From positions 1 to 38,251 of the forward strand of contig CBFHSX010000012.1 of NCBI GenBank assembly GCA_965658615.1: a stretch of 38,251 bases of DNA. Reading direction: 5' to 3'. The position numbers were made by a program, and so were the translations under genes. The stretch is from UBA8337 sp965658615 (GTDB lineage: Bacteria > Pseudomonadota > Alphaproteobacteria > RS24). Below the pieces are notes generated by a model that did no database searches, was not told the DNA's origin, and was given only the letters and a program-made list of their open reading frames with translations. Positions 8,950 to 15,758 of the stretch are shown here, in pieces (position 1 is the stretch's first letter; each line of letters begins with the position of its first letter).

Positions 8950-8998
8950 TTTTGGAGCCCAATTCGACGCTAAAGCGTTGATTCAAAGGATAAATGCC

Positions 8999-10453
8999 AT
9001 GTCAAAGCAAAGCGGCGAAAACACCCGTCTGGTCGAGCGCAAACTGTTTGCCGGTGCGCGGGTTCGACGGTTGCGGCGCGAACAACGCTTAACGCAAGCC
9101 GGTATGGCCGAGGCTTTGGGAATCTCCACCAGCTATTTAAATCTGATTGAGCGCGACCAGCGCCCGGTCTCGGCGCAAATTCTCCTGCAGCTTGTCGATG
9201 TGTTTGATATTGACCCGCGCGGCCTGGCCGGTGATGAGGAAGCGCGCGCCCAGGCGCAATTGCACGAAGTGTTTTCGGACCCGATGTTTCGCGACACACC
9301 GCTGTCAAAAGCCGAGCTGAAGGACATGGCCGCGGCCAGTCCGGCAGCGGCTGATGCGGTGGCCCGCCTGTATCAAGAATTGCTGCAAGGCCGCGCCGCC
9401 AATGCGCTGCTGGCCGAGCAATTGGCCGGCGACGACACAGCCGGCAATGCCGGTTCGGTGATGGCGGTTGATGAGGTGCGCGACTTCATCACCGCGCAAA
9501 ATAATTACTTCGCCGCTTTGGACGAGGAAGCCGAGGCGTTGAACGGCGCTATTATGGCCGATCATGACGAGCCCTATCTGGCGCTGCGCGCACGCCTCGA
9601 GGCGCGCCACAAAGTCAAATCGCGCATCGCGCCGGTCGAGGTGATGGAGAACACGCTGCGCCGCTATGACCGGCACCGGCAAACGATTTTCCTGTCCGAA
9701 TTGCTCGACCAGCCGGGACGCTCTTTCCAGCTTGCCTATCAACTCGCCTATTTTGAACAAATGGCGAATATTGACGATATTATTGTCGCCTCAGGCATTG
9801 AGAGCGAAGAGACGCGGACGCTGGCGCGCATCTCGCTGGCCAATTATTTCGCCGCCGCCGTGCTGATGCCCTATGAGGCTTTTTTGCGCACGGCCGAGGT
9901 CAATCAATATGACATTACCCTCTTGGGACGGCGTTTCGGCACCAGCTTTGAGCAGGTCTGCCATCGGCTGACCACGCTGGCGCGGCCCGGCGCGCGCGGC
10001 ATTCCGTTCTTTCTGATGCGGGTCGATAATGCCGGAAATGTGTCGAAGCGCTTTTCCAATGGCGGCTTTCATTTCGCTCGCTTCGGCGGCACCTGCCCGC
10101 GCTGGCACGTGCATGACGCGTTCCGAATCCCCGGCAAAATATCGACCCAGATTGTGCAAATGGAGGATGCAACGCGCTATTTCTCCATTGCGCGGACAGT
10201 GAGCCGCGATAATTCAGGTTTTGGCGTGCCCGATAATCAGTTCGCCATCGCCATGGGCTGCGAGATCAAACATGCTGAGAAGCTGATTTATGCGCGCGGC
10301 ACCGCGCCCGAAAATGAAGGCAATGATACGCCGATCGGCGTCAATTGTCGGCTCTGCGAGCGCCGCGATTGCAACCAGCGCGCCACGCCCTCGATCAACC
10401 GCTCGCTGCAAGTCAATGAACATGTGCGCGGCGTTTCCCCATTTGATTTTTAA
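8999..10453 (+). CDS. ScfR/RamB-type regulator (XRE HTH + IrrE-like + DUF2083)
   Basis: Transcription factor of the short-chain acyl-CoA responsive family that includes RamB and PccR. The chosen ATG has AAAGGA 8 nt upstream; a TTG further upstream lacks a ribosome site. Domains in the 484-aa product: XRE helix-turn-helix at about 18-72 (VRRLRREQRLTQAGMAEALG, STSYLNLIERDQRP); a middle IrrE/DUF955-like region at about 215-300 (QLAYQLAYFEQ, ARISLANYFAAAVLMPYEAF) without an intact HExxH; and a C-terminal DUF2083-like region with the cysteine cluster CRLCERRDC. Known family members sense short-chain acyl-CoAs and control acetate or propionate use. Its divergent position next to aceA makes the glyoxylate shunt the likely target. 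hisS follows after 42 nt. Confidence 0.88.
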   Translation: MSKQSGENTRLVERKLFAGARVRRLRREQRLTQAGMAEALGISTSYLNLIERDQRPVSAQILLQLVDVFDIDPRGLAGDEEARAQAQLHEVFSDPMFRDTPLSKAELKDMAAASPAAADAVARLYQELLQGRAANALLAEQLAGDDTAGNAGSVMAVDEVRDFITAQNNYFAALDEEAEALNGAIMADHDEPYLALRARLEARHKVKSRIAPVEVMENTLRRYDRHRQTIFLSELLDQPGRSFQLAYQLAYFEQMANIDDIIVASGIESEETRTLARISLANYFAAAVLMPYEAFLRTAEVNQYDITLLGRRFGTSFEQVCHRLTTLARPGARGIPFFLMRVDNAGNVSKRFSNGGFHFARFGGTCPRWHVHDAFRIPGKISTQIVQMEDATRYFSIARTVSRDNSGFGVPDNQFAIAMGCEIKHAEKLIYARGTAPENEGNDTPIGVNCRLCERRDCNQRATPSINRSLQVNEHVRGVSPFDF

Positions 10454-10495
10454 TTCGCACTTGCCGAAAACCCTGCCAGCCTTTAGGAAATCCCC

Positions 10496-12004
10496 ATGAG
10501 CGAGCAAATGTCAAAACGTCAAGCCAAGAAGCAAAAGAAGTTCAAGCCCAAGGCGCGCACCCCGCGCGGCTTTCGCGATATGGCGGGGGCGGAACTGCGC
10601 CTGCAAAACCATATGATCGCCACCATTGCCGGCGTTTACGAGGCTTATGGCTTTGCCGAGTTGGACACATCAGCCTTTGAATATGCCGATGCGTTGGGCA
10701 AGTTTTTGCCCGATGATGACCGCCCCAATGAGGGCGTCTTCGCGCTCGAAGATGATGACGGGCAATGGATGAGCTTGCGCTATGACCTGACCGCACCTTT
10801 GGCGCGCTATGTGGCCGAGCATTATGACCGGCTGCCGAAACCGCTGCGGCGCTTTCAATACGGGCCGGTTTGGCGCAATGAAAAGCCGGGGCCGGGGCGC
10901 TATCGCCAATTTATGCAAATCGATGCCGACACGGTGGGGGCAGCCAATCAGGGGGCCGATGCTGAAATATGCATGATGGCGGCCGACTGCATGGAAGCGC
11001 TGGGTATTGAGCGCGGCGATTATGTGGTGCGGATCAATAATCGTAAAATTATGGACGGGCTGCTGGCTGCCATCGGCCTCGACCCGGCGGCGGAAGATTT
11101 CGAGGCGCGCCGCCTGACCATTTTGCGCGCCATGGATAAATATGACCGCCTCGGTATTGAGGGCGTCACCGCGCTTTTGGGCGAGGGCCGCAAGGATGAA
11201 AGCGGCGATTTCACCAAAGGCGCCGGACTGGATGAAGGGCAAATCGACATAGTCGCCAAAATGGTGTCCATTTCGGCCGATAATCGCACCGATACATTAA
11301 AAGCCATGGCCGCCCTGGTTGGCGAGACCGAGAGTGGCAAAGCAGGACTTGATGAATTGGTCTCCATGGCGGCGCTGTTCACCAAGCTGGGCTATGAGGC
11401 GGACCGCTTGAAAATCGACCCCTCCGTGGTGCGCGGCCTCGGCTATTATACCGGCCCGGTCTATGAGATTGAGCTGACCTTTGAGGCAGAGGATGAAAAC
11501 GGCGAATTGGCCCGTTTCGGCTCGGTCGGTGGCGGCGGTCGTTATGATGATTTGGTCAAACGCTTTAAGGGCATTGAAATTCCGGCGACCGGCATTTCTA
11601 TCGGCGTGTCGCGCCTTGCTGCTGCGCTGACCCTGCTCGGTAAGGGCGATAGCGGCGCGGCCGACCCGCTGGTTGTCGTCACGGTAATGGACAAAGAAAC
11701 GCGCCCCGAGCTGATGGCGCTGGTGGCCGAGCTGCGCGCCGCCGGTATTCGTGCCGAAATGTATATGGGCGACAGCGCCATGAAAGCGCAATTGCGCTAT
11801 GCCGATGCGCGCGGCGCGCGGCTGGTGGTCATTGAAGGCGAAGACGAACGCGAAGCCGGTGTGGTGACGCTGAAGGATTTGCAATTGGGCGCGGAAAAAT
11901 CGGCCGAGATTGAAGATAATGCCGAATGGCGCGCCTCCGAGCATGCGCAACAGCAAGTCCCCAAAGGCGATTTGACGGCGAAGATTCAAGAAATCATGTC
12001 ATAA
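10496..12004 (+). CDS. hisS: Histidyl-tRNA synthetase, alphaproteobacterial variant
   Basis: Class II synthetase that charges tRNA-His. AGGAAA lies 5 nt before the ATG. The protein starts with a Lys-rich stretch and TPRGFRDM. Motif 2 reads RFQYGPVWRNEKPGPGRYRQFMQIDADTVG, unlike the FRHERPQKGRYRQF form of typical bacterial enzymes, and the histidine site is GLGYYTGPVYE. The C-terminal anticodon-binding domain spans about 395-500. It is 502 aa, longer than the usual 420-430. Variant HisRS enzymes of this group in alphaproteobacteria are known to pair with tRNA-His lacking the usual extra G(-1); whether that holds here cannot be tested because no tRNA gene is in the window. It is followed by its paralogue hisZ after a 120-bp regulatory gap. 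Confidence 0.95.
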   Translation: MSEQMSKRQAKKQKKFKPKARTPRGFRDMAGAELRLQNHMIATIAGVYEAYGFAELDTSAFEYADALGKFLPDDDRPNEGVFALEDDDGQWMSLRYDLTAPLARYVAEHYDRLPKPLRRFQYGPVWRNEKPGPGRYRQFMQIDADTVGAANQGADAEICMMAADCMEALGIERGDYVVRINNRKIMDGLLAAIGLDPAAEDFEARRLTILRAMDKYDRLGIEGVTALLGEGRKDESGDFTKGAGLDEGQIDIVAKMVSISADNRTDTLKAMAALVGETESGKAGLDELVSMAALFTKLGYEADRLKIDPSVVRGLGYYTGPVYEIELTFEAEDENGELARFGSVGGGGRYDDLVKRFKGIEIPATGISIGVSRLAAALTLLGKGDSGAADPLVVVTVMDKETRPELMALVAELRAAGIRAEMYMGDSAMKAQLRYADARGARLVVIEGEDEREAGVVTLKDLQLGAEKSAEIEDNAEWRASEHAQQQVPKGDLTAKIQEIMS

Positions 12005-12033
12005 TTTGTGAATTTTGAGATTTTATTGAATTT

Positions 12034-12101
12034 TTCATCGACTATGAAGTTCATATTTAATGAATTATATTTTTTATAGTTCATTTTAATTGACATATGA
12101 A
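12034..12101. promoter_or_regulatory. TTCAT/ATGAA dyad array upstream of the HTH-HisZ gene
   Basis: Two 15-bp dyads with identical geometry, TTCAT-N5-ATGAA, lie at 12034-12048 and 12050-12064, 16 bp centre to centre. A wider pair, TTCAT (12080-12084) and ATGAA (12097-12101), encloses the candidate -35 box. The array sits only in this gap, directly before a gene encoding a helix-turn-helix. That these are operators is inference. Confidence 0.55.
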
Positions 12102-12118
12102 TAAAAAGCCGCTAAAGC
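12090..12118 (+). promoter_or_regulatory. Candidate promoter for hisZ-hisG giving a leaderless mRNA
   Basis: A perfect TTGACA (12090-12095) is followed by a 17-bp spacer and TAAAGC (12113-12118), a weak -10. A start 6-7 nt later falls on the ATG at 12125. This would explain why the gene has no Shine-Dalgarno. An alternative -10 (TATAGT, 12075-12080) has no good -35. Confidence 0.45.
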
Positions 12119-12124
12119 GGCTTT
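12105..12124. other. Perfect hairpin directly abutting the hisZ start codon
   Basis: AAAGCCGC-TAAA-GCGGCTTT forms an 8-bp stem with a 4-nt loop ending one base before ATG. In RNA reading through from hisS it would mask the start codon. On the plus strand it has no T-run. On the minus strand it is followed by TTTTTATT and would terminate antisense transcripts. Confidence 0.75.
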
Positions 12125-13462
12125 ATGGAAGAAAAATCTCAATCCCCCTTATCCGGCCAATCTGCGCGGCTTAGCTCCGCCGCTGCTGTTATTGACGCGC
12201 TGGGCGGCACAAAAACAGTCGCCGATTTGCTCAATGTCGGGCAAAGCTCGGTATCGAATTACCGCAAGCTCGGCTTTCCGGCACGCACGCATTTTGCCCT
12301 GTCGAAAATCTGCGCCGCGCGCGGTCTCAATGTCGCCGATGCAGTGTTTGGCGGCATTAATCTGGCTGCGCAGCCGAGCCAACGCGCCGCCGCCGCCCTG
12401 CCCCGCACGCAAGCCCTCGACCTGTTTACCGATACGGGCTACACGCCGCTGGCGACGCCGGTGCTGCAACCGGCAGCGCCGTTTATTGACCGGCTTGGCG
12501 AGGAGATGCGCCGACGGCTTTATATATTTGCCGATCCGGGCGGCGAGCAGCTATGCCTGCGCCCCGATCTGACCATCCCCACCGCGCTGGCCTATCTGGC
12601 CCATGGCGATAGCGGGCGGCAGCAATATACCTATGAGGGCATGGCGTTTCGCTATCAATCGCGCGGCGCCGGTAAGCCGGAAGAATTCATCCAAGCCGGC
12701 ATTGAAATTATCGGCGGCGGCAATGCAGCAGAAGATGCAGCCGGTGATGATGCGCAAGTGCTGCGTGACGTCGTGCAAGCCGTCAACGCTTTGGGCGTTA
12801 GCCAAATACACATTCGCCTCAATCATTTTGGCATGCTCCCGCTGTTTCTTAACGGTTTGGGGCTCAGCCAACGGGCCGGCGCGCGGCTCAATCGGGCTTA
12901 TCACCAAAGCGCCGATTTTGCGGGCTTTGTCGCCCAAATGGCGCAAGAACAAACCCGCGCTGCCGGGCTGCAGGCGCAAAAGCTGAATCCGAACGGGCCG
13001 GTCATTGCCGGTCGCGCACCGGCCGATATACAAGCCCGCATTGACCGCCTGCGCGCCGATGCGGAAAGCGGATTGAGTGCGGCGCAAGCCGAGGCGGTCT
13101 CGCGCTATATGAACCTGTCGGGTTCGCCGGCCGAGGTGCTGGCCGCCATGGCGGAACTGTCGCCACAGGCTGAGCTTGGCGGTTTTGCCGATTACTGGCA
13201 CACACTCATTGCCAATGCCGGCCTGGCCAATAAGGCGGTGACGCTCGACACATCGGGGGGCCGCAAAATGGCCTATTATACCGGCCTGTCTTTCGAGGTC
13301 ATCGTGCCCGAATTGGGCGCGCAAGCAGTAATTGCCGGCGGCGGGCGGTATGATGATTTGCTGCAAGCGCTCGGTGCTGATGCGCCGCTTAACGCCATTG
13401 GCGGCGCGCTGGCATTGGAGCGCGTCGCCGCGGCTTCGCGTCTCGAAGGAGGCCGCTCATGA
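12125..13462 (+). CDS. hisZ: HTH-HisZ fusion: ATP phosphoribosyltransferase regulatory subunit with DNA-binding-like N-terminus
   Basis: HisZ is a catalytically inactive HisRS paralogue that partners HisG and confers histidine feedback control. Here the HisZ core starts near residue 85 (ALPRTQALDLFTDTGY) and shows QLCLRPDLTIPTALAYL, YTYEGMAFRYQ, EFIQAGIEIIGG, GGRKMAYYTGLSFEV and GGGRYDDLLQALG. Residues about 19-65 form a Cro/YdaS-like helix-turn-helix (AVIDALGGTKTVADLLNV, QSSVSNYRKLGFPARTHFAL). The total of 445 aa exceeds an ordinary HisZ by about that domain. The ATG is the first possible start, since an in-frame stop lies just upstream, and no Shine-Dalgarno is present. The stop overlaps the hisG start (ATGA). 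DNA binding is inferred from the fold and from the dyads upstream. Confidence 0.9.
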   Translation: MEEKSQSPLSGQSARLSSAAAVIDALGGTKTVADLLNVGQSSVSNYRKLGFPARTHFALSKICAARGLNVADAVFGGINLAAQPSQRAAAALPRTQALDLFTDTGYTPLATPVLQPAAPFIDRLGEEMRRRLYIFADPGGEQLCLRPDLTIPTALAYLAHGDSGRQQYTYEGMAFRYQSRGAGKPEEFIQAGIEIIGGGNAAEDAAGDDAQVLRDVVQAVNALGVSQIHIRLNHFGMLPLFLNGLGLSQRAGARLNRAYHQSADFAGFVAQMAQEQTRAAGLQAQKLNPNGPVIAGRAPADIQARIDRLRADAESGLSAAQAEAVSRYMNLSGSPAEVLAAMAELSPQAELGGFADYWHTLIANAGLANKAVTLDTSGGRKMAYYTGLSFEVIVPELGAQAVIAGGGRYDDLLQALGADAPLNAIGGALALERVAAASRLEGGRS

Positions 13463-14445
13463 GCAAGCTCATTCTCGCCGTGCCGTCAAAAGGCCGCCTT
13501 GAAGAAAACGCCGCCGCCCTCTTTGACAGGGCCGGCATCAAGCTGAAACGCGCCGGCGCGCGCGGCTATACGGGCACGGTTCACGGCATTGACGACATTG
13601 ATGTGCAATATTTATCGGCCTCTGAAATCGCCGCAAGACTGGCCGATGGCACGATACATTTCGGCATTACGGGCGAGGACCTGCTGCGCGAAGAAGTGCC
13701 GGATCTCGATAGCGCCGTGCAGCTTGTCCTGCCTTTGGGCTTTGGCCGCGCCGATGTGGTGGTCGCCATTCCCGACGCTTGGGTCGATGTACGCTGCATG
13801 GCCGATCTGGCCGAAGTGGCCGGGGATTTTCGCGCCACCCATGGCAAGCGCCTACGTGTCGCCACCAAATATACGCAAATCGCCGCCGGGTTTTTCGCCC
13901 GTCACGGGTTGGTTGATTACGTCATGGTGCAAAGTTTCGGGGCCACGGAAGCCGCCCCCAATTCGGGCGCAGCCGAGGCTATTGTCGATATCACCTCGAC
14001 CGGCGCAACGCTTGTGGCCAATGGTCTGCGTGTGCCGGATGACGGTATTATGTTGAAGAGCGAGGCCAATTTGGCCGCCTCTTTGCGCGCCGCATGGTCG
14101 CCCGCGGCACGGGCCGCCAGCAAACGCTTACTGGCCCGCCTTAGCGCCTATCAACGCGCCCAAGAGCTGGTGCAGATTAATCTCGGCACGAGGGCCAATA
14201 TGGCGATTAATCCGCTCGATATCAAAACCGTTGCCGCGCGGTTTGACGCGCTGGAAGACAATGCATTTACCGCCAATGCGACGGGCAGCAGCTATTATGA
14301 TTTCCAAGTGCCCAGCGCGCAGCAGGATGATTTCATCGAGGCCATGCTGGAACTGGGCTTTGCCCGCGCCAGCGTCGCCAAGCTGGATTTCGTCTATGAA
14401 AAACGCAATCCGCTTTACGAACGCCTGATGGGTGCGGTGCGCTAA
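13459..14445 (+). CDS. hisG: ATP phosphoribosyltransferase HisG with C-terminal extension
   Basis: First committed step of histidine biosynthesis, joining ATP and PRPP. The catalytic core includes LAVPSKGRLEENAAALFDRAG, HFGITGEDLLRE, LRVATKYTQIAAGFF and the PRPP loop DITSTGATLVANGL. The HisZ-dependent short form is about 210-230 aa; this one has 328, with roughly 100 extra C-terminal residues (KTVAARFDALEDNAF onward) that do not look like the ACT-type regulatory domain of long HisG. I recall HisG proteins of about this length in Caulobacter relatives. The four-base overlap with hisZ supports assembly of a HisG-HisZ complex. AAGGAGG sits just before the start. Confidence 0.93.
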   Translation: MSKLILAVPSKGRLEENAAALFDRAGIKLKRAGARGYTGTVHGIDDIDVQYLSASEIAARLADGTIHFGITGEDLLREEVPDLDSAVQLVLPLGFGRADVVVAIPDAWVDVRCMADLAEVAGDFRATHGKRLRVATKYTQIAAGFFARHGLVDYVMVQSFGATEAAPNSGAAEAIVDITSTGATLVANGLRVPDDGIMLKSEANLAASLRAAWSPAARAASKRLLARLSAYQRAQELVQINLGTRANMAINPLDIKTVAARFDALEDNAFTANATGSSYYDFQVPSAQQDDFIEAMLELGFARASVAKLDFVYEKRNPLYERLMGAVR

Positions 14446-15192
14446 ATGAGTGCGCTCATCGCCGCCATTATCATTCTGGCAACGCTGGCGACGGCATTTT
14501 TATCGAGCATTTTTGGGATGCTGGGCGGGCTTATCCTCATGGGTATATTGGCCAGCATTCTGCCGGTTGCCTCGGCCATGGTACTGCACGGGCTTATCCA
14601 GCTTACGTCAAACGGCTATCGCGCTTGGCTCAATCGTCGCGATGTCGATTGGGGCATTGTCGCCAGCCTGCTGATCGGCAATGTCGCGGCTTTGGGTGGG
14701 CTGGCTTTTGTATCTTTTGCGCCCGACCGCATTATGGTGCTGCTGGCGCTCGGCGCTCTGCCCTATATCGCTTGGGCACTGCCGAAAAGCCTGGCGCTTG
14801 ATGTCACCAAGCGCCCAATTGGCATATTTGCCGGCCTGGTTGTTGTGGCGACCAATTTGCTGGCCGGGGTTGGTGGACCGCTCTTGGATGTGTTTTTCCA
14901 GCGCGTCGCCCTGACCCGCCATCAAGTTGTTGCCACCAAGGCGGTGGCACAAGCACTTGGGCATATGTCAAAAATCATCTTTTACGGCGGGCTGGCGGCC
15001 AGTGCCTCACCCAATGATTGGCCGGAATTATGGCTGCTGCTGGTCGCCATGGCGGCCTCCGTCACCGGCACAAGGCTTGGCAAGCGCGTACTTGACCGTA
15101 TGGCCGATGTGACGTTTTTCAGTTGGACACAGCGGATTATGCTGGCCGTCGGCGCGGTTCTTTTGGCGCGCGGGCTTTATCTTCTGGCCTAG
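14446..15192 (+). CDS. TauE/SafE (TSUP) family membrane transporter
   Basis: A 248-aa polytopic protein with about eight membrane helices. The two family repeats are visible: FLSSIFGMLGGLILMGIL in the first half, and the GIFAGLVVVATNLLAGVGGPLLDVFF segment opening the second. TSUP proteins are proposed to export sulfite, sulfoacetate or other small anions; the substrate here is unknown. Its ATG directly follows the hisG TAA with no gap, so it belongs to the hisZ-hisG transcript. A role in histidine metabolism is not implied by the sequence. Its last 56 bp overlap the 3' end of a small gene on the other strand. Confidence 0.85.
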   Translation: MSALIAAIIILATLATAFLSSIFGMLGGLILMGILASILPVASAMVLHGLIQLTSNGYRAWLNRRDVDWGIVASLLIGNVAALGGLAFVSFAPDRIMVLLALGALPYIAWALPKSLALDVTKRPIGIFAGLVVVATNLLAGVGGPLLDVFFQRVALTRHQVVATKAVAQALGHMSKIIFYGGLAASASPNDWPELWLLLVAMAASVTGTRLGKRVLDRMADVTFFSWTQRIMLAVGAVLLARGLYLLA

Positions 15193-15475
15193 GCCCATCT
15201 AAAGCACGCCGTCTGGCGCGGCGCTGTCCCGGATGGTCACGCAGCTTTTTTTGCAAATCGACCACATGTGGCGGCACCACCGTTACCGCAACAGACGGAG
15301 CCGGCACGGGAGGCGGCGGCGTTTCGTCTCGCATAACAGCGTCCGGCGTTGCCGCGTCCGGTGCTGTGATGTCTTGTTTTTGCTGTCCCTCGGATTGCGC
15401 CAATGCCGCAAGCGGGGTGATAAAAAATGCGGCCCAAACGGCCAAAACAGCCCCTTTTAACTTAAGCGAATACAT
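15137..15475 (-). CDS. Small secreted Pro/Arg-rich protein of unknown function
   Basis: The start is placed at ATG 15475 because AAAGGAG lies just upstream; an ATG seven codons earlier would place that ribosome site inside the gene. The 112-aa product has a clear signal peptide (KLKGAVLAVWAAFFITPLAALAQ), a Pro-rich linker (PPPPVPAPS) and a strongly basic tail (RRARRRALDG and KEPRRRPA). I recognise no family. The last 18 codons or so are read antisense to the end of the TSUP gene, so the tail composition may partly reflect that overlap. The ribosome site plus signal peptide make translation likely. Confidence 0.55.
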   Translation of the reverse strand: MYSLKLKGAVLAVWAAFFITPLAALAQSEGQQKQDITAPDAATPDAVMRDETPPPPVPAPSVAVTVVPPHVVDLQKKLRDHPGQRRARRRALDGPRPEDKARAPKEPRRRPA

Positions 15476-15703
15476 ACATTCTCCTTTACGGAACACAACC
15501 TATGACCTGCCACAATACGGGCGCGGCTTTTATTTTCGGTTAATGGTCAGGCGAAAATCGCCGTCGGTTCCGTTTCTTTTTTTTCTTCTTATCTGCCCGT
15601 TTATCACGAGCGCGCGCAAGCTAGCCAAATCCCTTTGCATTAGCCAACCAAAAGCACAGCGCTTAGATGCGCCTTGCGGGGCCTGATGTCAACCATTAGC
15701 CCC

Positions 15704-15734
15704 AATAAAAAGGGCCGCACAAAGTGCGGCCCTT
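15704..15734 (-). terminator. Rho-independent terminator of groESL
   Basis: On the minus strand, arms 15734-15724 and 15720-15710 (AAGGGCCGCAC/GTGCGGCCCTT) form an 11-bp perfect stem with a 3-nt loop, followed by TTTTATT. The roughly 230 bp beyond it, up to the small secreted gene, show no further gene. Confidence 0.92.
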
Positions 15735-15758
15735 CAAATCGCGTAAAAGCGGGGTGGC

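Noticed and set aside
15123..15686. 187-codon ORF on the plus strand after the TSUP gene
   Set aside because: Low-complexity Gly/Ser/Cys translation lying over the small secreted gene and a gap; no ribosome site or family features.
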